A stretch of DNA of 64,000 nucleotides from VFMC01 sp963791635. GTDB lineage: Bacteria > Actinomycetota > Acidimicrobiia > Acidimicrobiales > Ilumatobacteraceae. Positions within the stretch are counted from its first letter, which is position 1. The number at the start of each line of letters is the position of its first letter. Location of the stretch: NCBI GenBank assembly GCA_963791635.1, contig CAWBTC010000005.1:372001-436000 (forward strand). Reading direction: 5' to 3'. Positions 55,112 through 63,962 of this stretch are shown here, piece after piece. Both the position numbers and the translations under genes were made by a program. The notes under the pieces are model-generated. The model saw only the letters and a program-made list of their open reading frames with translations, ran no database searches and was not told where the DNA came from.

Positions 55112-56286
55112 TGCGTCTCCGCAAGGTCCGGCCGATGCTCGCGTTGCTCTTCGCGGCGATAACTGTGGCGATCGCGATCGCGCCGTTGCTGCTGTGGCGA
55201 AGCGAGCGGGCTGATGCGATCCGCGCCACGGTCGACTCGTCGCTCGTGGCCCAGATGGAAGCCGTGCTCTACGGCGAGGTCACCGGGTCGCGCTCGACCG
55301 ACTACCTGACCTGGTTCGTGAACGTGAACGACGGCTGGACCGATCCGTTCGCGGAGACAGATCTCGAGCCGCCGCTGTTCACGTGGATGCGCGAGAGCGG
55401 CGGGGAGCCCGACTTTCGTGAGTACGCACTCGACAACGGCGAGCGGTACCGAGGCTTCGTGCGTCCGATCGCCGACGGGCAGGGCTACGTCACGCTCGTG
55501 GAGGCCACCGAACGCGACGACGACCTCGGTGCGCTCGACCGGCGTGCGCTGGTGGCGGGACTTGGGATCCTGGCCGGCAGCCTGGTGCTCGGCGTCGTGC
55601 TCAGCAGTCTGGCGATCAGCCCGATGCGCCGCATGATGGGCGATCAGCAGAGCTTTCTCGCTGATGCTGCGCACGAGATGCGCACCCCGCTCGCGGTGAT
55701 CATGGCCTCGAGCAGCCAGGCGCTCTCACGGCCACGCAGCTCGGAGGAGTACGTGCGGTCGCTGTCGGAGATCCGCTCTGCCGCCGAACGTGCCGCAATG
55801 GGTGTGAACGAGATGCTCGACCTCGTGCGATTCGAGAGCGGCCAGACGATGCCGCGCATCGGACCGCTTCGGCTCGACCTGCTCGCCGAGGAGATCGCCG
55901 CGGCCGTGCGCGCCGAGGACGCCGTGATCATCGCGGAGCCGAGCGATGCGGTCGTCGTGGCCGCGGACATGGCGCTGTTGCGCCAAGCGGTGGAGAACGT
56001 CGTGCGCAACGCCGCTCGTCGGGCGAGCCGGGTGGAGCTGCTCACCCGCGTCGACCGCCACGACGGCGTGATCGAGGTGGTGGACGACGGACCCGGCTTC
56101 GATCCGGCGGTGCTCCCACGGGTGTTCGAGCGCTATCAGCGCGGCGACCGTCGCGGTGAAGCCGGCATCGGCCTCGCGATCGTGCGAGCCATCGCCCTCG
56201 CACACGGCGGTTCCGTGTCAGCCACCAACAACGCCGACGGCCCCGGTGCCACCGTCAGCATCACGGTCCCCCTGAGTCGGCCCTAA
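55111..56286 (+). CDS. Sensor histidine kinase (OmpR-type partner)
   Basis: A 391-residue membrane kinase. One helix (MLALLFAAITVAIAIAPLLLW) leads a short extracytoplasmic domain of about 110 residues, and a second helix (LGILAGSLVLGVVLSSLA) returns to the cytoplasm. HisKA carries His in DAAHEMRTPLAVIM. HATPase_c has the N box ENVVRNAARRAS, DDGPGFDP and GIGLAIVRAIALAHGG. It pairs with the upstream regulator. The neighbouring divergent DUF1800-DUF1501 operon is a likely target. Confidence 0.92.
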   Translation: MRLRKVRPMLALLFAAITVAIAIAPLLLWRSERADAIRATVDSSLVAQMEAVLYGEVTGSRSTDYLTWFVNVNDGWTDPFAETDLEPPLFTWMRESGGEPDFREYALDNGERYRGFVRPIADGQGYVTLVEATERDDDLGALDRRALVAGLGILAGSLVLGVVLSSLAISPMRRMMGDQQSFLADAAHEMRTPLAVIMASSSQALSRPRSSEEYVRSLSEIRSAAERAAMGVNEMLDLVRFESGQTMPRIGPLRLDLLAEEIAAAVRAEDAVIIAEPSDAVVVAADMALLRQAVENVVRNAARRASRVELLTRVDRHDGVIEVVDDGPGFDPAVLPRVFERYQRGDRRGEAGIGLAIVRAIALAHGGSVSATNNADGPGATVSITVPLSRP

Positions 56287-56324
56287 CCCCGACCCCCCAA
56301 CCCCGCCCAACCCCGCCCAACCCC
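56287..56324. repeat. C-rich tract with G-quadruplex potential on the minus strand
   Basis: Runs of CCCC and CCC alternate (AACCCCGCCC repeated) directly after the kinase stop. The complementary strand has at least six runs of three or more G with short loops, sufficient for a G-quadruplex. It could slow transcription or help terminate it. Confidence 0.6.
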
Positions 56325-56327
56325 AGC

Positions 56328-56428
56328 GATGAGAGATGAGCGTCCGTGCCGACCGCATCTCTCATCTCGCTGAGCGCATTGCCGAGTTTGATGAGAGATG
56401 GGTCCGGCAGCGACGCTCATCTCTCGAT
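56328..56428. repeat. Palindromic repeat element, copies 2 and 3
   Basis: Copy 2 (56328-56366) has arms GATGAGAGATG and CATCTCTCATC. Copy 3 (56390-56425) is the same element on the opposite strand, three bases shorter. Both share the inner AGCGTC-NN-TGCCG segment with copy 1 at 43023. The two inverted copies can also pair with each other as one larger hairpin. They fill the gap between the kinase and the aldo/keto reductase gene. Confidence 0.8.
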
Positions 56429-56466
56429 CGCGGTTGGCTGGGGTTGTCTGGGGGCATGATGGGGTG

Positions 56467-57402
56467 ATGAACGACACCCCTCGCGCTCTGCCGCTCCCCG
56501 CTCATGGTGCAGGCACGGTGGTGCTCGGCGACCGTACGGTGCACCGTTTGGGCTTCGGCGCGATGCAGATCACCGGCGATGGCGTGTGGGGACCGCCGAC
56601 AGACCGCGACGAGGCGATCCGGGTCCTGCAGCGGGCGGTGGAGCTCGGGATCGATCTCATCGACACCGCCGACTCCTACGGTCCCGACGTCAGCGAGGAA
56701 CTGATCCGCGAGGCGCTGCACCCGTACCCCGAACAGCTCGTGATCGCCACGAAGGCAGGTCTCGAGCGCCCGGCACCGGGGGAGTGGCGCACCGACTGCC
56801 GGCCCGAACGACTGAAGGCCCAATGCGAGGGCAGCCTCCGCAAGCTCGGCCTCGACCGCATCGACCTGTTCCAACTGCATCGCATCGACCCCGATGTGCC
56901 CTTGGCCGACCAGCTCGGTGCCCTCGTCGAGCTGCAGCGGGAGGGCAAGATCGCCCACATCGGCCTCAGCGAGGTGACGGTCGATCAGTTGATCGAGGCC
57001 GGTTCCACCGCGACGATCGTCTCGGTCCAGAACATGTACAACCTCGTGAACCGTGGGGCCGAGTCGGTGCTTGCCCACTGCGAGCGCGAGGGCATCGCGT
57101 TCATCCCGTGGATCCCGCTCGGGAGCGGCTTGCTGAGCAAACCGGGAGGTCCGCTGGACGAGGTGGCCAAGTGGATGCGGATCACCCCGGCGCAGGCGGC
57201 GCTCGCCTGGCTGTTGAATCGCTCACCGGCGATGCTGCCGATCCCGGGCACCTCGTCGGTCGCCCATCTCGAGAACAACGTCGCAGCGGCAACGGTTCGG
57301 CTGATCGACTCCGATCTCGACGCGATCGACGATGCGATCGGCGGATCGAAGTTCAGCCGCGGACTGCGATCCGTTCGGGACCGGATCAGCCGGAAACGCT
57401 GA
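56467..57402 (+). CDS. Aldo/keto reductase
   Basis: A 311-residue NADPH-linked reductase. The tetrad is visible: Asp and Tyr in IDTADSYGPDVSEELI, Lys in VIATKAGLERP and His in DLFQLHRIDPD. IPIPGTSSVAHLENNV-like (observed LPIPGTSSVAHLENNV) binds the cofactor phosphate. Closest in style to the AKR13/YghZ-related general oxidoreductases; substrate unknown. The ATG at 56467 follows GGGGTG. Its 3' end overlaps the convergent molybdoenzyme gene by 17 bases. Confidence 0.9.
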   Translation: MNDTPRALPLPAHGAGTVVLGDRTVHRLGFGAMQITGDGVWGPPTDRDEAIRVLQRAVELGIDLIDTADSYGPDVSEELIREALHPYPEQLVIATKAGLERPAPGEWRTDCRPERLKAQCEGSLRKLGLDRIDLFQLHRIDPDVPLADQLGALVELQREGKIAHIGLSEVTVDQLIEAGSTATIVSVQNMYNLVNRGAESVLAHCEREGIAFIPWIPLGSGLLSKPGGPLDEVAKWMRITPAQAALAWLLNRSPAMLPIPGTSSVAHLENNVAAATVRLIDSDLDAIDDAIGGSKFSRGLRSVRDRISRKR

Positions 57403-59017
57403 CCGTGCGCGTGTGCCAACCCGTGGCACCATCGGGGTCGGGTCGAGCGACCTCCTCGGTCTGCGTGTCACCCGTTGCGTCGGTGGCCCGCACCTGGATG
57501 CGGTGCTCTCCCGGCTGGACGGACGTCGTGTCCCAGTCGTAACGCCACTGACGCCACGAGTCGATCGTGACATCGGTGGCGAGGCTCGCCTCCTGCCAGT
57601 CTCCCTCGTCGATGCGCACCTCGACCTTGGCAACACCACGGTGCTGAGCCCAGGCGATCCCCGCGATCGCCACGTTGCCCTGCGGCAGATCCTCACCGCG
57701 TGACGGCACGTCGATGCGCGACTGGGTCTTGATCGGCGCGTCGCGCGACCAGCCACGGGGCACCCAGTAGCCGACGGCCTCGTCCCACGTCGTCAGGTCG
57801 AGGCGGCTGAGCCACTTCGTGGCGCTCACGTATCCGTAGAGGCCGGGCACGATCATGCGAGCCGGGAATCCGTGCTGCAGCGGCAACGGCTCGCCGTTCA
57901 TCCCGATCGCGATCATCGAATCGCGCCCGTCGAGCGCAGCTTCGATCGGGAACCCGCACGTCCAGCCGTCGACCGAGGTGCCGAACACCTGCTCGGCTTC
58001 GGGCTGCACACCTACCTGTTGGAGCAGGTCCCGAAGCAGAACGCCTTGCCACACCGCGTTGCCGATCAAGTCGCCACCGACCTCGTTGGACACGCAGGCG
58101 ATGGTGATGATCCGCTCCACCTGATCCATCGCGAGCAGGTCGGCGTACGTCAGCGTGATCGGTGTCTCGACGCGACCGCCGATCTCCATCGACCACGTGT
58201 CGAGCCGGATGCGCGGCACCGACAGCGCAGTGTCGATCAGGTAGAAGTCGTCGTTCGGGGTGAGAAACGGCGTGACCGGGCTCAGCGTCGCTCCCGGCGG
58301 GATCTCGGGCGCGCCGGACGTCACGCCGGCACTCGATGGTCCCGACACGTCGGCCACCTCGGGCAGGACGTCTGGCGCGGCGTTGCGGATGCGGTCGATG
58401 CGATCGTTCTCGAGCTTGCGTGCGGTGGCCGCGGCGACCACCGCGGCGCCCGCGACGGCGCCAGACGTGGTGACGAAACGGCGACGGTCGAAGCCGTTGC
58501 GGGCTCGGGTGGGCGTCGTCGGCATCTCACGGGCGCCGTCGTTGCCGCGGACGAATCGGATCAGGTACCAGACCACAGCACTGCCGGTGACGGCGCCGAG
58601 CAGCGCCGGCACGGCGGCCGAGACCGACTGGTTGGGGCGGCCGGCGGCGACGAATGCGCCGATCGCCCCGAACGCGACCATCGCCGCAGGACCGACGACC
58701 GGGCGGCGCCGAGCGAGCGCGCCCACGACGAGGCTCAACACGGCGATCACACTCACCATGCCGGTGCGAAGAGCGAGTTTGTCGTTGGTCCCGAAGGCGT
58801 CGACCGCGAAGTCCTTCAACCACTTGGGGGTGTGGTCGATGAACTCACTGCCCACCGCGTTCAGCGGCGAGTCGACATCCATGATCGCGGCGACGACGAG
58901 GCCGGTGCAGATGGCAGCGGCTCCGGCGAGCAAGCCGCTGAGCGGTCCCGCCCACATGGGCGCCGGTGGCGCCTGGCGGGTGGGGGCAGCGAGATCGATC
59001 TCGGGGGGATCGGTCAT
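57386..59017 (-). CDS. Membrane-anchored molybdopterin oxidoreductase, sulfite-oxidase fold
   Basis: A 543-residue protein. Four membrane helices fill residues 22-155. A Tat-like DRRRFVTTSGAVAGAAVVAA segment near 177-196 follows, then the sulfite-oxidase-like catalytic domain (about 250-440). C308 in IITIACVSNEVGGDLIG is the molybdenum ligand, with GTSVDGWTCGFPIE, NGEPLPLQHGFPARMIVPGLYG (quoted as NGEPLPLQHGFPAR and IVPGLYG) and WLSRL. A Mo-co dimerisation-like beta domain ends the protein (VAKVEVRIDEGDWQEA). Reaction unknown: sulfite oxidation or protein methionine sulfoxide reduction are options. The start overlaps the histidine kinase stop (ATGA). Confidence 0.85.
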   Translation of the reverse strand: MTDPPEIDLAAPTRQAPPAPMWAGPLSGLLAGAAAICTGLVVAAIMDVDSPLNAVGSEFIDHTPKWLKDFAVDAFGTNDKLALRTGMVSVIAVLSLVVGALARRRPVVGPAAMVAFGAIGAFVAAGRPNQSVSAAVPALLGAVTGSAVVWYLIRFVRGNDGAREMPTTPTRARNGFDRRRFVTTSGAVAGAAVVAAATARKLENDRIDRIRNAAPDVLPEVADVSGPSSAGVTSGAPEIPPGATLSPVTPFLTPNDDFYLIDTALSVPRIRLDTWSMEIGGRVETPITLTYADLLAMDQVERIITIACVSNEVGGDLIGNAVWQGVLLRDLLQQVGVQPEAEQVFGTSVDGWTCGFPIEAALDGRDSMIAIGMNGEPLPLQHGFPARMIVPGLYGYVSATKWLSRLDLTTWDEAVGYWVPRGWSRDAPIKTQSRIDVPSRGEDLPQGNVAIAGIAWAQHRGVAKVEVRIDEGDWQEASLATDVTIDSWRQWRYDWDTTSVQPGEHRIQVRATDATGDTQTEEVARPDPDGATGWHTRTVSVSG

Positions 59018-60267
59018 GTGGGTGCTCCGTTCGGACGCGGGGACATGGGGGGAGGAGGGGGAGTGGGCGGCGGAGTGAAGGAGGTGGGCAACGTCACGTG
59101 GACGGTTCCTCCTGGACCGAGGCCGAGGGAGATGTGCCCGCCGTGCGAGGACACGATCGCTCGGCAGATCGCCAGGCCGAGGCCGGTGTTGCCGGTGCGG
59201 GCGTTGCGGGACGGATCGGCGCGACGGAACGGTTCGAACGCCTGATCGCGGAACTCGGCGGGGAAGCCCGGGCCGTCGTCGCGCACGGTGAGGTGCGCCT
59301 CGTTGCGGTTGCCGCCCACCTGCAGGTCGACGTGGCCACCGGTGGGACTGTGTCGGATGGCGTTGTCGACGAGGTTGCGCACCACTCGTGACAGCTCGAG
59401 CGGACTGCCGCTCACGGTGGCCGGGCCGTCGGAGCGCACGCCCAGCGAGACGGCCTTCGCCGCGGCCAAGGAACCGAGCGCCTCCACGCACTCATCGGCC
59501 AGCTCTGCCAGCGAGATGCGTTCCACTGCGGACGAGGCATGACCCGACTCCAGCCGGGAGAACTCGACGAGCTGGTCGAGCATCGCGTCCACCGAACGCA
59601 CCTGCGCGAGCAGCGTGCTGATGGCCGCACGCGGATCGGCGGTCACGCCGTCCTCGATGCTCTCCAGCGACGCCCGCATCGCCGCGAGTGGCGTCCTCAG
59701 ATCGTGGCCGAGGCTGGTGAACAGATGCTGCCGTGCGGCCAGCGCAGTACGTCGATCTTCCTCGGCATCGGCGAGCGCTTCGATCATCGTGTCGAGTGCG
59801 GTCGCCGTCGTGCCCACCTCGTCGGCGCGGTGGATGCCGGTGCGTACCGACAGGTCGCCGTCAGCCACCTGCGAGGCCACCTGGCCGAGCCGGTGCAGGT
59901 CACGGGCCAACGGGCGCGTCAGCTGTCCACCGACGATGAGCGCGATGCCCGACGACACGAGCAGCACGACGAGGAACAGCCGATAGTCACGGCTCGACAC
60001 GAACATCGCGTTCGACGCCGCCGACGACGACACCGCGCCCAATGCCAACGAGCACAGGCCGACCGTCAGCGCGACGCCCGCCACGCTCGCCCTGGTGGAC
60101 ACCCACTTGGCGAGCAGCGGCGTGAGCGCCACGGCCAGCATCGCAGGGCCGACGATGATGAGCCACAGACGGAGCCGGTCGTCGTCGGCCGGCTGCACGA
60201 GCAGTTCGGCGAGGACGATCGCCACCAGCACGAGGGCACCGAGCGCGAGGAGGAGACGCCTCGTCAT
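59014..60267 (-). CDS. Sensor histidine kinase with HAMP domain
   Basis: A 417-residue membrane kinase with four or more N-terminal helices in 150 residues and little outside the membrane. HAMP follows (RPLARDLHRLGQVASQVADGD). HisKA holds His in SLGHDLRTPLAAMRASLE, and HATPase_c has RNLVDNAIRHSP, DDGPGFPAEF and GLGLAICRAIVSSHGG. A Pro-rich tail (PPPTPPPPPMSPRP) ends it. It lies 42 bases after the response regulator and overlaps the molybdoenzyme start, so all three form an operon. Confidence 0.92.
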   Translation of the reverse strand: MTRRLLLALGALVLVAIVLAELLVQPADDDRLRLWLIIVGPAMLAVALTPLLAKWVSTRASVAGVALTVGLCSLALGAVSSSAASNAMFVSSRDYRLFLVVLLVSSGIALIVGGQLTRPLARDLHRLGQVASQVADGDLSVRTGIHRADEVGTTATALDTMIEALADAEEDRRTALAARQHLFTSLGHDLRTPLAAMRASLESIEDGVTADPRAAISTLLAQVRSVDAMLDQLVEFSRLESGHASSAVERISLAELADECVEALGSLAAAKAVSLGVRSDGPATVSGSPLELSRVVRNLVDNAIRHSPTGGHVDLQVGGNRNEAHLTVRDDGPGFPAEFRDQAFEPFRRADPSRNARTGNTGLGLAICRAIVSSHGGHISLGLGPGGTVHVTLPTSFTPPPTPPPPPMSPRPNGAPT

Positions 60268-60309
60268 CGTGGTCGCCTTCGGTGGCGGGTCATCGCTGCG
60301 CGTCCGGAC

Positions 60310-60987
60310 TCACGGCTCGAACCGGTAGCCGACGCCCCACACGGTGGCGATCCACCGCGGCTGTTCCGGGTCGCGTTCGATCTTGTTGCGGACCCGGCGG
60401 ACGTGAACGGTGACCGTGGCCGGGTCCTGGTACTCAGGCGACGAGTCCCACACCGACTCCAGCAGTTGCGCTCGGGAGAACACCTGTCGCGGATGCGAGG
60501 CAAGGTGGGCCAAGACGTCGAACTCCTTCGCGGTGAGCGCGATCACCTCATCGGAGACGCGTACTTCGCGGGCGGCGGTGTCGATCTGCAGCTCCTCGAA
60601 GGTGAGCACCGCAGCGCCCTTGGGCGCGCCCGAGCGTCGCAGCACGCTGCGCACCCGGGCGACCAATTCGCGGGGGGAGAAGGGCTTCACGACGTAGTCG
60701 TCGGCGCCGAGTTCGAGGCCGAGCACGCGGTCGCTCTCGTCGGTGCGCGCAGTGAGGAGGATCACCGGCACCGAGTGACCGAGATCGCGCAGCACGTCGA
60801 GGCCTGAGCGTCCGGGCAGCATGACGTCGAGCACCACGAGATCGGGCCGGAAGCTCTCGACCGCGGCCGCGACCTCGGTGCCATCGCTGATCTCACGCAC
60901 CACGTAACCGTCCCGTTCGAGGTAGCGCGCGACGACGTCACGAACGGTCGGTTCGTCGTCCACCACGAGCACTCGTTGTGCGGGCAT
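60310..60987 (-). CDS. OmpR/PhoB-family response regulator
   Basis: A 225-residue regulator. The receiver starts RVLVVDDEPTVRDVVARYL with phospho-acceptor Asp in LVVLDVMLPGRSG, TARTDESD and YVVKPFSPRELVARV. The winged helix has ALTAKEFDVLAHLA, RAQLLESVWD, VTVHVRRVRNKI and VWGVGYRFEP. First gene of the regulator-kinase-molybdoenzyme operon, suggesting that it controls that enzyme in response to an envelope signal. Confidence 0.93.
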   Translation of the reverse strand: MPAQRVLVVDDEPTVRDVVARYLERDGYVVREISDGTEVAAAVESFRPDLVVLDVMLPGRSGLDVLRDLGHSVPVILLTARTDESDRVLGLELGADDYVVKPFSPRELVARVRSVLRRSGAPKGAAVLTFEELQIDTAAREVRVSDEVIALTAKEFDVLAHLASHPRQVFSRAQLLESVWDSSPEYQDPATVTVHVRRVRNKIERDPEQPRWIATVWGVGYRFEP

Positions 60988-61122
60988 GCAGGAACCATAC
61001 GGAGCCGAACGAGTGCGTGGAACCCTGTCGAGCTGGAGTTTCTGAGATGTTTCGTGCGCTGTCCGGACGAGTCGCTCGTGTCACTGCCGGTGGTCGACTC
61101 CGTCGTCCGTGCGCAGCGTCCG

Positions 61123-62391
61123 TCAGCGTGAGCTGAGCGGGGCGTACTCGCGAGCCTCGGCACCGGCGTACCACTGGCGAGGACGGCTGATCTTCTGGTC
61201 CTTGTCCTCGAGCAGCTCTTGCCAATGTGCCAGCCAGCCCACGGTGCGGGGGATGGCGAACAAGACGGTGAACATCGCGACCGGGAAGCCCAGCGCCTGG
61301 TAGATCAGGCCTGAGTAGAAGTCGACGTTCGGGTACAGCTTGCGGTCGACGAAGTACGGATCGTTGAGCGCCGCGTCCTCGAGCGCGAGGGCGATGTCGA
61401 GCAGTGGGTTCTTCCCCGTCACCTCGAAGACGTCGTACGCGGTCTTCTTGATGATCGTGGCGCGCGGGTCGAAGTTCTTGTAGACGCGGTGGCCGAAGCC
61501 CATCAGCCGGCTGCCCTTGCCGCTCTTCACCTCGGCGAGGAAGGCCGGCACGTTCTCGATGCTGCCGATGTCGGCGAGCATGCGCACGACGGCCTCGTTG
61601 GCGCCACCGTGCAGTGGCCCGTAGAGGGCCGAGGCAGCAGCAGCTGCCGACGTGTACGGGTCGGCATGGCTGGAGCCGACGACGCGCATCGCGGTGGTGC
61701 CGCAGTTCTGCTCGTGGTCGGCGTGGAGGATGAACAGCACGTCCATCGCCCGCTCGAGGCGCGGGTCCACCTCGTACTCGCCCACCTTCCACATCATGTT
61801 GAGGAAGTTGGCCGGAAAGCTGAGGTCGTTGTTCGGATACACGAAGGGCAGGCCGACGGAGAACCGGTAGGCCATCGCAGCGAGCGTGGGGGTCTTCGCC
61901 ACCAGCCGCAGGATCTGCTTGTCGCGGCTCTCCTTGGAATGGATGTCCTTTGCGTCGTTGTAGAACGTGCCGAGCGCGGCGAGTGAGCTCACGAACATGC
62001 CCATCGGGTGGGCGTCGTAGTGGAAGCCATCGACGAAGCGCTTGCGCATGTTCTCGTGGATGAAGGTGTGGTGCACCACGTCATGGGTCCACGTGTCGAG
62101 CTGCGCCGGGGTGGGCAGCTCGCCGTTGAGCAGCAGGTACGACACCTCGAGGTAGGTGCTCCTCTCAGCCAGCTGTTCGATCGGGTAGCCGCGATAGCGC
62201 AGGATGCCCGCATCACCGTCGAGGTACGTGATCGCGCTCTTGCACGCCGCAGTCTGCATGTAGGCAGGGTCGTAGATGTACAGCGACGGGTCGAGATCGC
62301 GGACCGCGCTGGCCGGGAACACGCCGTCGGTGATCGGTACGGTCACCGACTTGCCAGTGCGGTCGTCGGTGATGGTGATGGTGTCGGGCAC
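61123..62391 (-). CDS. gltA: Citrate synthase
   Basis: About 422 residues of the type II (hexameric) form. Catalytic residues are visible: His in ILHADHEQNCGTTA, His in YGPLHGGANEAVVRML, and the Asp region near the C-terminus in PNVDFYSGLIYQALGFP. MGFGHRVYKNFDPRA is the CoA/citrate site. GTG at 62391 is chosen for the strong GAGGGAG site before it and the DTITITDDRTGKS start; an ATG at 62433 would add 14 residues. With icd and korAB the window covers the oxidative arm of the TCA cycle up to succinyl-CoA. Confidence 0.94.
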   Translation of the reverse strand: MPDTITITDDRTGKSVTVPITDGVFPASAVRDLDPSLYIYDPAYMQTAACKSAITYLDGDAGILRYRGYPIEQLAERSTYLEVSYLLLNGELPTPAQLDTWTHDVVHHTFIHENMRKRFVDGFHYDAHPMGMFVSSLAALGTFYNDAKDIHSKESRDKQILRLVAKTPTLAAMAYRFSVGLPFVYPNNDLSFPANFLNMMWKVGEYEVDPRLERAMDVLFILHADHEQNCGTTAMRVVGSSHADPYTSAAAAASALYGPLHGGANEAVVRMLADIGSIENVPAFLAEVKSGKGSRLMGFGHRVYKNFDPRATIIKKTAYDVFEVTGKNPLLDIALALEDAALNDPYFVDRKLYPNVDFYSGLIYQALGFPVAMFTVLFAIPRTVGWLAHWQELLEDKDQKISRPRQWYAGAEAREYAPLSSR

Positions 62392-62556
62392 GTTGCTCCC
62401 TCGGATGACACGAATGGGTGGCGGGGCTTTCATCCCCGGCCGGTGACACTAGTGGCGGGTGCCATCGGCCTGCAGAACCGTGAACCGATGGGTTTCACTC
62501 GGGCGGTCAGTCCAGCACCACTGCTTGGATGTTGAGCACCCGACCCGGCCGGCGGA

Positions 62557-63915
62557 TCACAGCGGGGTGTTGTCGTGGGGGCGGGGTTGCAGCCGTTCTC
62601 GCTTGTCGATGAGTCCGATCAGCGCGTGGCCGATCACGGCGCGGGTCTCGGCCGGTTCCACGACCGCGTCCACGTAGCCACGCTCGGCGGCGACGTACGG
62701 GTTGAGCAGGCGCTCGGAGTAGTCGGCCTCGAACGCCGCCCGTTCTTCCGGCGTCGCCCGCCGCTGGAGGATGGCGGCGGCCTGACCGGCGCCCATCACG
62801 GCGAGCTCGGCCCATGGCCACGCGATGCAGAGATCGTTGCCCATCTTCTTCGAGTCCATCACGATGTAGGCCCCGCCGTAGCTCTTGCGCAGGATCACGC
62901 AGATGCGCGGCACAGTGGCCCGGCCGTAGGCGAACACGAGCTGCGCACCGTGGCGGATCATGCCGCGCCACTCGAGGTCCTTGCCGGGATAGAAGCCCGG
63001 GGTGTCGACGAGCGTGATGATCGGCAGGTTGAACGCGTCGCAGAACGCGACGAAGCGGGCCGCCTTCTGCGAGGCGGGGATGTCGAGCGTGCCGGCCAGC
63101 GAGATCGGCTGGTTGGCCACGATGCCCACGGGCATGCCACCGATCGTCGCGAACGCAGTCACCACGTTGGCGGCCCAGCGGGCACGGAGCTCGAGGAGAT
63201 CGCCGTCATCCGCGAGCGCCCGGATCACGTCGCGCACGTCATAGCTGCCGGTGCTCGAACGGGGGATGACGGCACCAGCTTCGGGAGTCTCGCGATCGAT
63301 CGGGTCATCGGTGGCAACGCGCGGCGCCTCCTCGTCGTTGTGCGAGGGCAGGTAGCTGAGGAGCTGGCCGACCATCTCGGTCGCGGCAGCGAAGTCGGGG
63401 GCCACGAGGCTGGCCGCACCGGTGTAGCGGGCGTGCGTCGACGCCCCGCCCAGCTCGTCGTTGTCGATGATCACGCCGGTGAACTCGGCCACCATCGTCG
63501 GCCCGCTCACGAAGGCGTACGAGCTCGACGTCATCACCACGAGGTCGGCGAGGCCGATCAGGAGTGCAGGGCCGCTCACGGCCGGGCCGTCGACGACCAT
63601 GATCACCGGCACCACACCCGAGCAGCTGGCGATCGCACGCGCCGCCAGCCCCCACCCGTGGAGGGCAGCGAGGCCTTCCGCGATGTCGGCGCCGCTCGAT
63701 CGGACGATCGCCACGAGTGGCATCGCCTTGGTGCGAGCCAGCACGGCCGCGGCCTCGATCTGCGACGACGAGACCGACGAGAGTGCGCCCTGCTTCTCCG
63801 AGGCATCGACATCGACCCACACCACCGGGCGCCCATCGACGTCGCGCACCTCGGCGGAGACGACACCGGGCACACGGGCACGGATGGCGAGCGGCATGCT
63901 GGTCACCCTACTCAT
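62557..63915 (-). CDS. Acyl-CoA carboxylase carboxyltransferase subunit
   Basis: A 452-residue carboxyltransferase. The N-half (FVSGPTMVAEFTG, ELGGASTHARYTG) and C-half (ITLVDTPGFYPGKDLEWRGM, RKSYGGAYIVMDSK, WPWAELAVMGAGQAA) match propionyl/acetyl-CoA carboxylase beta subunits, though at 452 residues it is shorter than the usual 510-530 because the N-terminal part is reduced. It transfers carboxyl from biotin to an acyl-CoA. A biotin carboxylase partner must be outside the window. The start may be 63915 or ATG 63897. Confidence 0.87.
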   Translation of the reverse strand: MSRVTSMPLAIRARVPGVVSAEVRDVDGRPVVWVDVDASEKQGALSSVSSSQIEAAAVLARTKAMPLVAIVRSSGADIAEGLAALHGWGLAARAIASCSGVVPVIMVVDGPAVSGPALLIGLADLVVMTSSSYAFVSGPTMVAEFTGVIIDNDELGGASTHARYTGAASLVAPDFAAATEMVGQLLSYLPSHNDEEAPRVATDDPIDRETPEAGAVIPRSSTGSYDVRDVIRALADDGDLLELRARWAANVVTAFATIGGMPVGIVANQPISLAGTLDIPASQKAARFVAFCDAFNLPIITLVDTPGFYPGKDLEWRGMIRHGAQLVFAYGRATVPRICVILRKSYGGAYIVMDSKKMGNDLCIAWPWAELAVMGAGQAAAILQRRATPEERAAFEADYSERLLNPYVAAERGYVDAVVEPAETRAVIGHALIGLIDKRERLQPRPHDNTPL

Positions 63916-63962
63916 CCCGCTGTGATGCGATCGGTTGGACCCAGGTCGTCTGCGGCGTCGGG

